Source of the DNA: Megalonaias nervosa
Lineage: Eukaryota > Mollusca > Bivalvia > Unionida > Unionidae
Length of the DNA stretch: 64,000 bases
Direction: 5' to 3'
Assembly: GCA_016617855.1 (NCBI GenBank)
Contig: JAECUM010006751.1
Coordinates: forward strand, 1 to 64,000
Shown here: in pieces, positions 10,091 through 19,698 of the stretch
Layout: the number at the start of each line of letters is the position of its first letter
Numbering within the stretch: position 1 is the first letter of the stretch
Translations under genes and position numbers: made by a program
The notes under the pieces: model-generated
The model's input: the letters and a program-made list of their open reading frames with translations, nothing else
The model's database searches: none
What the model was told of the DNA's origin: nothing

Positions 10091-10618
10091 TCTATGTAGC
10101 TCTAACTCAAGCGTCTTCGCCGCAGCAGGCGATTTTATCGCCGCAAGATCATCATTACCAAGTCCAGGCTTTCCAAGACCTAACTTATATTTTGCTCCAA
10201 TAAAACCCTGCACGAACTTTCTGTCAATACGTTCTCGCATACTTGCCGGTTTCATATCACGAAGCTCGTCTAACATTACGTTATCGCAGTTGTCTTTATT
10301 TTGTTCGTTGTTTGGAAGTTCAATGTCTCTGTAGCAGATATCATGGTGCATAGCTATTGCATCAACTTGATTGTAAGGCTCTTGTCCTGGTAATGGATTA
10401 TCGTTTTCATCTAGTTGTTTATCTAGCGGATTATAAGGTCCAGTATATTTATGGCCTGGCAAAGTCCAACAGCCTTTTGGTTTCGGTAATTTGCCAATTA
10501 CTTTATGTATATCTATACCAAAACCAATTATTTCTCTGTTGTTACATTGTTGGCAATATGTGACAATTTTATTTTGCTCGAGACATAAATCTCTATCGGA
10601 GTCGCACTTGCATATCAT
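10025..10618 (-). CDS. Parvovirus-type phospholipase A2 module, N-terminal to integrase (copy A)
   Basis: From ATG 10618 (MICKCDSDRDLC) the protein has two CxxC-like pairs, then a PLA2-like domain: a calcium-loop-like YTGPYNPLDKQL (about 10440-10405) and the catalytic His-Asp pair in MHHDICYRD (about 10350-10330), followed by DNCDNVMLDEL. Parvovirus VP1 uses this fold to cross endosomal membranes. The open frame runs on through PKKK into an alternative frame ending at 10025, while the integrase continues in another frame from the same A-run, so the ancestral product was probably a PLA2-integrase fusion. In copy A the His-Asp pair is intact. Confidence 0.8.
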   Translation of the reverse strand: MICKCDSDRDLCLEQNKIVTYCQQCNNREIIGFGIDIHKVIGKLPKPKGCWTLPGHKYTGPYNPLDKQLDENDNPLPGQEPYNQVDAIAMHHDICYRDIELPNNEQNKDNCDNVMLDELRDMKPASMRERIDRKFVQGFIGAKYKLGLGKPGLGNDDLAAIKSPAAAKTLELELHRPKKKRFREITLSQMPSMTSGR

Positions 10619-10689
10619 TCTATTTATTTTCAGATTTGTAATAATATTTGCTTTTATATTTATAACAATAATTGGCAAAATTGCAAACT

Positions 10690-10833
10690 TAGAAAATTAT
10701 TTATAATTTTCCCAATTTTGTTTAATCGTCTATTAAAATACTTTTTAGCATCATCCTGTTGTTCTTTGTTTTTTTCTGTTGTTTCATTGATATTCTCTGT
10801 TTTAGCTTTACATTTGAGACAATATGTTGACAT
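10690..10833 (-). pseudogene. Small zinc protein, truncated (copy A)
   Basis: From ATG 10833 it reads MSTYCLKCKAKTEN, the first CxxC of a small two-CxxC protein. The second knuckle (CAICGKRKSMF in copy B) is missing because the sequence changes after the region encoding DDAKK. Copy B keeps the whole protein (35711-35896). Such short CxxC...CxxCGKKKS proteins are recurrent in Polintons. Function unknown. Confidence 0.6.
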
Positions 10834-10943
10834 TATATATTTGTAATTTAGATAAAATTAATTGAAAGCTTTAGGTAGCTTTACAGAAATTAATTGCAAG
10901 CTTTTAGGTAGTTTTACAAAAATTGGCAAAATTATTTATAATT
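10834..10943. other. Intergenic spacer with short direct repeat
   Basis: Contains two diverged copies of AATT..AAGCTTTAGGTAGTTTTACA (about 10859-10920). No gene seen. Confidence 0.6.
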
Positions 10944-11390
10944 TTATGCAATCTCATCATTGGCGTGAGAAGGATGATTGTCAAATTGTAAAATAAAATT
11001 TAAAAAATCTGTGTCCGATCTCCTGACATTGTCAGGGGATTTAGACATCTGTTTTATAAACATCACTCAATAATATCCACAAGCAGAAGTTCCAATAGGT
11101 TGAAGTTGATTAGACGAATAATTAATTACTTCATATTTTTTAGATATATATTTTTAATTACATCACTTGGTGGAAGTCCAAATGAGTCAAAGTAAATATT
11201 ACCGTAGACTGCTACCCAATGTGTGCCAGATCCGTCATTAAAATCTTGTATATTTATCACACAAGAACCTACAGCTGACGGCAATGGAATTGCCTCAAGT
11301 TCATCTTTGGAACAAACTCCGTGGAAATTTTTTACTTGATTTAGCTTATCAAGTATATCAAAATTACTTAACGGGGTCGCGTGCCCGGTA
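10944..11390 (-). pseudogene. Adenain-like cysteine protease (copy A, catalytic Cys lost)
   Basis: The Polinton capsid-maturation protease (C5/C48-like, related to adenovirus protease). The histidine motif GTHWVAVY (about 11210-11235) and the acidic motif YFDSFGLPPSD (about 11170-11200) are present. The third motif, after a frameshift near 11140, reads SACGYY followed by TGA where copy B has Cys (YYCVMF), so the nucleophile codon has become a stop. The region holding the start Met in copy B (36403) is also missing here because about 30 bases are deleted near 11375. Clearly inactive. Confidence 0.85.
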
Positions 11391-11556
11391 ATGTTAGTCC
11401 TCGTCCTATTCCCAGCAGATTTGGCAGTAGACTTCCCGCTAGTCCCGCTAAAAGTGGAGCTATTGGAATAAATCCTCCTTTGGTTGTTCTTCGACGTCGC
11501 GGTGTCTTTTTTTTGTTCGTTGTTGTTTTTCTTTTTGCTGTTTTTCGTTTGGGCAT
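11368..11556 (-). CDS. Small basic protein with hydrophobic tail (pX/mu-like)
   Basis: 62 residues from ATG 11556. The N-terminus is extremely basic (MPKRKTAKRKTTTNKKK, then RRRRTTKGG), followed by a Leu/Ala/Gly-rich hydrophobic stretch (PLLAGLAGSLLPNLLG). The layout resembles small DNA-condensing or membrane-active core proteins of adenovirus-like particles. It overlaps the start region of the protease. TATAAA lies immediately before the ATG. Function is inferred from composition and neighbourhood only. Confidence 0.6.
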   Translation of the reverse strand: MPKRKTAKRKTTTNKKKTPRRRRTTKGGFIPIAPLLAGLAGSLLPNLLGIGRGLTLPGTRPR

Positions 11557-11636
11557 TTTATATTTATCAGTCACATAAAATTAAACTTGCAAAATTGGCA
11601 ATTTTGTTACTTAAACTAAAAAGTTAAACTAAAAAG

Positions 11637-12079
11637 TTAAACAAAATTTTTTTTTATACCACTGCCAACAATACCACTGCCCTCAACTGCTTTTTTCGTT
11701 GCGCCGGATACTGCTCCAGACGCCGCTGCTAGTCCTAATGTGCCTAACACCGGTAAAAGTTTTGGTATTAACATTCTGGCCATTACCGATAATGCCGGAC
11801 AGAAAAAGCCGCCATGTTTTGCCATTGCTGTTACTTGTGTGGCACTTAAATTTAAAACAAACGGTTTGCCTACAAAATCTCTAGAGATTTTGCTGCGGTT
11901 ATACTTATTTACTTGTTTTTTGGTTAACATTAATTTTGTTAAAGTACCCCCAGTACCTGCTGGTGCACCTGCGTTAGGGTTGATTTTTAATGATACCGCC
12001 TCTTCTTAGCAACAGCAGCTGCTAATTTGTTAACTTGGCCATCAGTCAAATGTATTTCTTTTACAATATATTTTGTCAT
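11637..12079 (-). pseudogene. Hydrophobic capsid-associated protein (pVI-like), one frameshift
   Basis: Starts MTKYIVKEIHLTDGQVNKLA at ATG 12079. The frame breaks near 12005 and continues as LTKKQVNKYNRSK, then LNLSATQVTAM, then a C-terminal glycine/alanine-rich hydrophobic region (LLPVLGTLGLAAASGAVSG). A start of the type MTKYIVKEI with Leu-Thr-x-x-Gln repeats and a hydrophobic tail is a recurrent Polinton protein, probably a minor capsid or membrane-active protein. It lies between the major capsid and basic protein genes. Absent from copy B through deletion. Confidence 0.65.
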
Positions 12080-12151
12080 CTTATATTAAAGTTACAGATT
12101 AAACTTAGAAAATTCATGCGAAATTGAAGATTTAATTTCGTAATTTTGCAT

Positions 12152-13686
12152 TCAAACTTTCACCGACATTTTACCTCCGACATAGTCGACTGTAACTACT
12201 CTATGGCTGATCACTAGCGCGTACACGTACAACTGTGCCACCGGAACTGCTCCGAGAGTCCATGTAATTTCAATATAAGCAGTTGAAAATACATCTCTCT
12301 CATTTTATTTACTAACATCAAAATGAAATATCGGATAAAGTGTACGAATCTCCTCTACTGATATCTGAGATCCATCTCCGACATCTTGATATTTTTGTAT
12401 TGCGTCGAGTAGGTACATGTAAGGTCGAGTAACATTTTTATTAGCGTCATCTGCAAAATTGCATTCTATCGCTCGTTCTGGATATTGCTATGAATTTATT
12501 CTGACGTCATCGTTATCAAATATCGCATTATTTTGTTGTTGGTTACCACGTCGCGCTTGCCGCTGAAATACAACAAATAATTGCCGTGGCTTTTGTTCGC
12601 TTGATGTTGTTGTGACTCTCCACCTGTAGTCGGTGGTATTTTGAACAGCTGTTTGATACATTTTATGTTGCTGAACATGAATTTTGTTTGTGCGGTTTGT
12701 AAGAACTTCATCTAGTTCGAGCGATTTTGTTACTGTTGGTGTTATTCGCGGCATCCAAAGTGCAAGTTTGTTTATAACAAACTGTACATCAGCTCCGCCT
12801 GACCTAAACAGGCAGTCGTTTTGTTCTGATCGATCTAAAATAAGTGTATGTTTAACTCCACGAAATACTTTGTTGTAATCGCGACAAAAACCGAATATTG
12901 TACTTAACGGCAGCATCATCGTAATTTGACGTGATCCTGCTGCAAGTGCCTTTCTTCTGGTATAACCGTCATTGCAACGTATATTTTTTCTGACTAGGAA
13001 ATGAGCCATTAATCAAATTCAGTGCCGGTCGCAGCTGCTCCTGGTGGTGCTATACCAAGATTATTACAAGCAGCAGTAAGCGCGACTCTTGTAACTGCAT
13101 CACCAGCGGCTGCACCTGGTTCGATTATACCTAGCGCAGCAGTATTAACAATAAGAAAATCTCTCGCAGTTGCAGCATCTGCAGCGGCATTAGCTCCAGC
13201 CACTAAAAGAGGTGGACCTCCAGCTGAAAACTCAGACGATGCCATAAAACCAGACCCACCACTTCCAGTATCTTTAAACCACATCATATTAGCTGCATTT
13301 GATCTGGAGTAATCATCAGAAAACGAAATAGTATTTAAGATTGTACTTGCAACTTGCAAGTGACTTGAAATATCCTCAACAGTTTGATTGGACAGCTGAT
13401 ATCTGGCACTTTTGAATAAACACCAGCCATCATTTATAAGAGCTACTTCTGTTCCGGCTGCAATTGCAACAGGTGGATTAGCTATTCTCATAATCTGGAC
13501 GCGAACTTCCAATACTGTCTTGTGTGGCAGTAGAAATACATCTTCGTCTCGGGTATTAAATGTTCTGACACCAGCTTTATTTGGCTCATTAGAATTTTCG
13601 CCGAGATACTCAACATATTCAAATTCTGTTACGGTGTTGTTTTCGTCATAAGGTTTTGTTAAATCGAGATAATTTTTGACAGACAT
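12152..13686 (-). pseudogene. MCP: Major capsid protein, double jelly roll (copy A only)
   Basis: The Polinton major capsid protein, about 510 codons from ATG 13686 (MSVKNYLDLTKPY) to the stop at 12152 (GGKMSVKV). Conserved landmarks: FLLPHKTVLEVRVQIM, VALINDGWCLF, a SFSDDYSRSNA segment, LPLSTIFGFCRDYNKV (start of the second jelly roll), LALWMPRITPT, RPYMYLLDA, and VEEIRTLYPIFHFDVSK. The second half is separated from the first at 13007-13011 by a TAATG stop/start overlap (a frame change), and there are in-frame stops near 12491 and 12311. An alanine/glycine-rich stretch (13030-13210) precedes the break. Copy B lacks this gene. Confidence 0.9.
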
Positions 13687-13756
13687 TTTTTATTTATTAG
13701 ATTACATAATTTTATTGCGGCGCTGTTACTTTAGATATTAACTTTTGTATAATCTG

Positions 13757-14078
13757 CTAGCCTTTTGGTGATAAAAGTTTTTTTGTTGTTGTTATCATAG
13801 CACGTTTAGTTTCTTTTGTTGGAGCGATTTCTGATATAACTTGTTTGATTGTCGGTGGTGATCCACTTTGTGGATTGCCTTTAATTTTATCGGTTATTTT
13901 TTGTCCCACTGCAGTTCCGGCTGCAGATGCGGCTCTAGTTGCAAAAGCTTTTGACGCGTCAAGTGCAATTGGTGCAACTTTATGCGCTATTCCTGGAACA
14001 TTTTCAATAATTTTAGCAAATATATTTCCCAAAAATCCACCAATAATTTTTCTTCGGTAAAATTTTTTTTTGTTTCAT
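13757..14078 (-). pseudogene. Small hydrophobic/basic structural protein (copy A)
   Basis: Starts MKQKK at ATG 14078, with a frame slip in an A9 run just after it. The main open part (14032-13757) reads GNIFAKIIENVPGIAHKVAP, then an alanine-rich helix (ALDASKAFATRAASAAG), then a Lys-rich tail. Lying between minor and major capsid genes, it is probably a minor virion component. The N-terminal two-thirds is also in copy B (36489-36715). Confidence 0.6.
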
Positions 14079-14123
14079 TATATCTGAGGTTGCATAAAAC
14101 CGAAATCAATAACTTTGTTATTG

Positions 14124-14851
14124 TCAATCATGAAGTGATTGTATGTAAGTGTAAATAGTAAGTAAAACCTCGTTATTTAGATCCAGCTGTCGTCCAGATT
14201 GATCTGTCAACTGCATATTTATACTCGTTATTTGATTTTCAACATTTAGAGGATAATAAATAACTTGCCGCGGACTAATTTGCATGAGCGATCCCGGTGG
14301 AACATCTGGCGAAAAACTATATATCGTTTGTCATTTACTGCCCTGGGCTGAGTAAGATCCAGACGCAATGGAGCAATTTATTAGTATTGTATTTACGTCA
14401 GTTATATTTACCGGAAAATCACCGTCATATGTTATAGTTTCTCCTTCTTCAGATCTATACATTTTACTAGTAAATCCAATCAGAGACGCTATGTTCTTTG
14501 CTGATGAAAAATCTACTTCAAAACCATTTTTTAATTTTATTCTGGCGCGTAAAGTATTGTAATTTGGTGTTAGTTCAAAATTGTCAGCGTCGCTTCTATA
14601 TGCATATGTTATTAATTCGCGTATCGTCTTATTTAAATCGGTTATGTTGTAAGCTCCTTGCGGAATTTTAAATGTCACAGAGGAGTAGCCATTATCGGTA
14701 TAACGAAACTTAAATTCATCATTGACACCAGTTTTCACGTTAGCCATGGAATGCCAACACGTACATGAAATTAGTCCAATTTCATACTGTTTTTCAGTAT
14801 CAAGTTGTATTGGCGGAATATAATTTACTGAAAAATTTATCTTAAATTTCC
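14124..14851 (-). pseudogene. mCP: Minor capsid (penton-like) protein, N-terminus deleted (copy A)
   Basis: The Polinton minor capsid single-jelly-roll protein. Visible signatures: SVNYIPPIQLDTEKQYEIGL, FKIPQGAYNITDLNKTIREL, TPNYNTLRARI, ITDVNTILINCSI, and, after a frame change near 14335, PPGSLMQISPRQVIYYPLN and SGRQLDLNNEV. The true N-terminus (MSTTLLLDSSTAAI in copy B) is missing. The reading frame instead runs upstream into the end of the neighbouring gene (GKSWTFHRKFKIN) through a deletion junction near 14845. Confidence 0.88.
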
Positions 14852-15679
14852 TATGGAAAGTCCAACTTTTACCAAACCCTGTTGGTCTGTTCTCAACCGC
14901 CGTTCTAAGAAATACGTTAGCAATAACACCGGCCCTGATTTTTGTTAGTTAATTCAGTCATATGATCTTCTTCATTAGTTGTTTCTAATTCAATATTAGA
15001 AACAGCGCTATCTGTAATTATTTTATTTAAATCATCAGTAAGTTTATCATATCTTTCCTCCGACCAATATTTTATATTATCAATATCATTTATATCATTT
15101 TCTTCTAAAAATTCACGATAATCATCATTAGTTATTTTAAAATATGCTTTTGCTCTATAAAATTGTCTTTGTTCTTTAACATAACTCTCCATTTTTTTCT
15201 TGTCCTTTTTCAATATCTTCTATTTTTTCTGATATTTTTCCAAGTAAACTTTTAATCTCATGGGAAGTTAATTCTGCTAATCTTTTTTCAAGTAAAAGTG
15301 GATTATTAATCAGTCGATTTAGTTCAGTTTGTCTAGCAGCAGGATCAGCAATATTTCTTACAAGCGCCTCAGCTAATCTTTTTTTTTCCTCGGCAGATCT
15401 ATCAATAATTTTTGCGGTAGATGCTTCTTGTATTTCTTTAACAATTCCAACAAAACCTTTTTCCTGTAGTTTCTTAAGTTCTTCTGGAGACATTGTTTGC
15501 ACTTCAGGTTGTTTTCCAAGTAGCGCTTCAGTAACCGGTTTGAAAATCGCGGCTGTTGTTTCTTCTGCAGACACTTGGCCACTTCGTGCTTGTTGAATCA
15601 TCTTTCTAAGTTCTTCTTTAGATTTAACAAGTTGTTTCAGATTTTCTATATGTTTTCTGTATTTTGCTTGTCTTTCCAT
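14852..15679 (-). pseudogene. Coiled-coil Polinton protein, 3' part deleted (copy A)
   Basis: From ATG 15679 (MERQAKYRKHIENLKQLVK) a Lys/Glu/Leu-rich, probably coiled-coil region of about 165 residues runs to 15176. A frame change leads into a module with DINDIDNIKYWSEERYDKL (about 15080-15040). The frame then breaks and the sequence ends at the deletion junction with the minor capsid gene. Copy B shows the original gene is longer, with a second related module and a C-terminal conserved piece (37597-39146). Function unknown; conserved among Polintons next to the ATPase. Confidence 0.65.
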
Positions 15680-15714
15680 AATTATTATATATAAATTTTA
15701 TATAAAACAAAAAC

Positions 15715-16407
15715 TTACTGCAGATAATTTTCAATACAACATCGAAACATTTTAGCTAGATTATGTGTTAGTTTATCAAACAAGAAAAAGTTATATTTAT
15801 CCGCTGTCGCTTTATGATAAAGTTCAATAAATTTATCTTTCGTTACGTCGCCACACTGATCGTTTGCAATATTTCTAACGTCAACATTGTCTAGTCCCGG
15901 AAATATTATAAAACAACCAGTATTTCGCCGAATAAATCTGTCAACATTATAAAAACCTTGAGCTAAATAAACAGAATTACATTTCTTATTACGCGATAGT
16001 GAAAAATACGATCTTATCTTATTCATCTCTACATTATTTAGCGGAATATCGTCAAAAACTACTATCTTATGCTCGGACGAATCAAGTTGATTAACTGGAA
16101 CAAAATCTTCTGGTTGTCTGATAATAAAAAAATCTTCACCAGCATCAAGATCATCGCGAAGTTTGTCATTATATTCGCTTAGTAGCTCGTACTTATCTTG
16201 CTATGGATTAATTGTATAAATATAAACTCGATCGTAATTAAAATTATCGCTCAGCAGTAAATTCATGAGCAAATTTGTTTTTCTCGACCCAGTTCGCCCA
16301 ACAATAAGATAATGACAATCTGGAAGTTCATTGTTATGTTTATGTTTCACCAACCGCTCTGTATCAAAATTTAATATCGGTGATGACGTTGTCGTTAATT
16401 TTGCCAT
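15715..16407 (-). pseudogene. Genome-packaging ATPase, A32/FtsK-HerA type (copy A)
   Basis: About 230 codons from ATG 16407. Walker A reads GRTGSRKTN (about 16290-16264) with Arg where GSGKT is expected; copy B has GRTGSGKTN. Walker B is KIVVFDDIPLN (about 16065-16035), and a SLSRNKKCNSVYLAQGF motif follows. An in-frame stop lies at 16201-16203. The family pumps DNA into the capsid. The divergent fibre gene starts 36 bases away. Confidence 0.88.
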
Positions 16408-16442
16408 TGTTGTTATATATTTTATGTTATGTTAAATAAATA

Positions 16443-17850
16443 ATGAGCCATTATACAAAATTTGGAACAACATTAGGAGATTCGTCGGCAACAATAACAA
16501 ACGGTAATATTGATTTATCAGGTTACCTAAAAAAATCTGGTGATACAATGACAGGAAACCTGTCCATGTCAAATCAGCGAGTAATAGATTTAGAAACAGA
16601 TTATCCACCAATAAATATTGTTGATACACAAGATGTTAGTTATAAACAACTAAAATCCATCGACGGCAATAAACCAGATAAATCTGGCGGAATTTTAAGC
16701 GGCAACTTAGATATGTCAGGTAGAAAAATTATAAATTTAGAGACTGGATATCCACCGGCAAACTTAAATCAAACTCAAGCGGTAAGTTATTCACAGTTGA
16801 GGTATGTGGATGATAACAAACTTGATAAAATCGGTGGAACGGTCATAGGCAATATTAACATGTCGAGTACAAAAATTATTGGGTTAGAAATTGTATATCC
16901 GCCAGAAAACGTAAATCAAACACAAGCTGTAAGTTATGCACAACTAAAATCTGTTGACGATAATAAACTTAACAAAGCCGGCGACACAATGACAGGTAAT
17001 ATTAACATGTCGAGTAAAAAAAACTATAAATTTAGAGACTGCATATCTGCCAGAAAACTTAAATCAAACACAAGCTGTAAGTTATGCACAACTAAAATCT
17101 GTTGACGATAATAAACTTAACAAAACCGGCGACACAATGACAGGTACCCTTGCAATGACCAATAATTCAAAAATAACTGGACTACCAACAACCTCACCAC
17201 AAGCCGATGCTGATGCTATTAGTTATGCTCAGTTAAAGGAAGAACTTACCCCATATTTTAAGAAATCCGGTGGACCAATGTCAGGTAATATAAACATGAG
17301 AGACAAAAAAATAAAGACTTACGTTCCAGTTAACCCTAACGATCTGACAAATAAAGCGTACGTTGACAGTCTGTCTAGTGGTATAAAACGAACTAAAAAT
17401 AATGTTGGGTATATTCCAACATTTTATAAAGCAACTGACAACCGAGCCGGGTTTGAGGTAAGCGCATCAGTATATTATCCTGAAAATTATCCTTATTACG
17501 CTTTCTCTGATGGACATGAGTGGACGACCAACGGAGAAGTTGAACATTTTAGGATTAAAATTAAATGTCCTACTGAAGTTGATATTTGGCAATTTCATTT
17601 GCGCGGCAGATTAAACTCTAGTGTTGGGAGAATTTATAATTGGCAATTGGAAGGATCAAAAAATGATATCGACTGGACAACATTATATAGTGCAGTAAAT
17701 ATGTATATTTCAACAGCACACTATTTTACAATTCCAGAAGAAAATATTGTTAACAAGTACTTATATTTTCGAGTTAATATTTTTGCTGCTGAACATCCAT
17801 TCCCAGGACTGACCGCATTTCAAATATATACACTTGATAATCAGGTATGA
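16443..17850 (+). pseudogene. Fibre-like protein with tandem repeats and C-terminal beta domain (copy A)
   Basis: Starts MSHYTKFGTTLGD at ATG 16443. Six repeats of about 50 residues follow, each built as KxGDTMTGNLxM, then a short strand, xLETxYPPxN, and AVSYAQLKSVDDNKL (spanning about 16530-17370), as in phage tail-fibre-type proteins. A frame slip in an A8 run near 17022 affects repeat four. The C-terminal domain (about 17450-17840) has GHEWTTNGEVEHFRI and WQLEGSKNDIDWTTLY, resembling a discoidin/F5-8C-type sandwich. A receptor-binding fibre is a reasonable inference. Copy B has five repeats. Confidence 0.75.
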
Positions 17851-17900
17851 TCGTAACGATTATATCGACTTGATCAAATTTAATCTAATGCTATAAAATA

Positions 17901-19193
17901 ATGACAGAACCACCAATTATAACTGTTGCGAGGGAATTTTATGATTATATTCTTAACCGTAGAAAACACTTTTTGGGTGAATCATTAGCGGCAAGTGCGA
18001 TAAATACCAGAAATTTTTTTTTCAATTTCAATGATAAACTCTCTATTGTTAGAGGAAGAAAAAAATTGTGTTCGTGTTATGTATATGCGAGGACCACAAC
18101 TAAAAGAAGCAATAGAAAATTTTGAAGTGATAAGTAGATACTGTCATCCTGATGATTGTTCGGAAGAACAAAAGCAAGTTGAAATCCTGTTAAAAAAAAT
18201 ATTGCTCGAGCTTGATCCGGGAAATTTGGATTTGATAATAAAATCGGACTTAATAAAAGCACGAGCTTATGGTAAAAGAGATGATATAAAAAATCTGTAG
18301 AAGATTGTCATGATAGCCTAAGCAGATTTATGGAATTTAAAATAATAAGAATAAAAAGAAACAAGAAGTTATACAATAGTTTTTCAAAATGAGAAGTTTT
18401 TAAGTATCTCGGTATGTACTACCACGACAAAGAAACTCTAATTAAAATCTTTACTATGGCATCAGACACTGAATTAATTATTAAAGCTATCGCAAACGCA
18501 ATTTTGCCAATGATACGTAAAAAAAACCAGAATTTGATCCGATTATTGTTGACAGATCTATAAAGATAATCAAAAATTTTGACGATGAAATTAGTGATCT
18601 TAATGATATTGAGCGAGAAAAGTTTTTTGATAAAGTCAGCCAAACAGATTTAGATGCAAAAAGCCTGATACTTATTTTGATATAGATGAAGCGGATGATC
18701 TTCCATTTCCATCAATCCACCGCTCTAGGCAATTGCCATTACGAAATTTTTACAATGAAGTTGAAAAAATATTCACAACAAAATATGAAATATTATTCTT
18801 AAAAATAGCTTCTGCTATTGGTCTGCTAACAAACGAACCAAAATTACTTAAAAAATTAATGCTAGCAAATTTCATGGTCGCATATGCAATTATCAGACAA
18901 CATCTTGTTTTAAAAAATTACACGTAAGCTTGGTATTAGGTTATATTGATAAAACAGAAAGCGATTACAGTAATTTAGTGAGTGAAACAGATTTGCATAA
19001 AGATAAAGTAGGAAATACTTTTGACTCATACGCCTGGTTAAAGAAAAATGAGGTACTAACAGATGAACGATATAAGGATACTTCGTCAGATGTTTATAAC
19101 AAATACAGAATTTTTATAGCTGATCCGAATAATAATAAGTTCGGCGAGTTTCTTGATTCAATTGCTGGTACTAGAACTTTTGTCTTTGTATAA
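17901..19193 (+). pseudogene. Conserved Polinton protein of about 430 aa, unknown function (copy A)
   Basis: From ATG 17901 (MTEPPIITVAREFYDYI) to the stop at 19193 (GTRTFVFV). It is rich in Lys, Ile and Asp and predicted mostly helical, with no catalytic motif that I recognise. Multiple frame changes (near 18030, 18300, 18520 and 18665) and stops break it here. Copy B (41206-42495) preserves the first 243 codons in one frame. The conserved end FGEFLDSIAGTR is present in both copies. It is followed 12 bases later by the membrane protein gene, so the two may be coexpressed. Confidence 0.7.
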
Positions 19194-19204
19194 AATATTG
19201 TATA

Positions 19205-19696
19205 ATGAAAAAAACATAATCGATTTCAATCACATTTCAGAAGAAATTCCAAAACAAGATGTTGACGCACTAGTACAATATTAAAAATTTTATCACAAAA
19301 ACCTCTGGTGTTTAAAAGAATGTTATAAATACTACCGTAGAATACTTCGAGTAATATCATATTTGCCATTGTTAATGACTGGCTCTTGTATAATCTCAAG
19401 TGGAGCATTATTAAATCTGTTTTTATTAATAATATCTGGGGTCGGTGTCTCTCTCTCAACACTTGTAAAAAAAATTGAACCTAAACTTGAAACAAAAAAA
19501 AAATTCTTGTAAAACAGCAAGTATCACATACAAAAAATTACTTGATCAGATACGATCTTACTTGCGAGGTGTAAAATATGATATGAACGATTTAATACGC
19601 GAGTTTCGTATTATTGACAGTATGTTAACAGATATCCTACCAATGAGAGTCAGCAGGTACGAAACAAATTATCATAAAATATGGTTACAACAGTAG
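19205..19696 (+). pseudogene. Two-helix membrane protein with C-terminal coiled coil (copy A)
   Basis: Starts MKKNIIDFNHISEEIPKQ at ATG 19205. A basic aromatic stretch (ECYKYYRRILRVI) leads into two hydrophobic segments (ISYLPLLMTGSCIISSGALL and FLLIISGVGVSLS, about 19345-19465), then a charged helical tail (LLDQIRSYLRGV...MREF-type) ending IWLQQ. Frame changes occur near 19283 (stop), 19415 and 19500. It converges on the TIR-encoded ORF with only a few bases between their stops. It is conserved in copy B, suggesting an envelope- or membrane-associated role, which is inference. Confidence 0.65.
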
Positions 19697-19698
19697 AT

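Noticed and set aside
14368..14562. Plus-strand ORFs opposite the minor capsid gene
   Set aside because: Shadow frames of a recognised minus-strand gene. The same applies to plus-strand ORFs at 4103-4804, 9853-10089, 10357-10706, 11381-12009, 12684-13651, 34358-35200 and 35568-35954.
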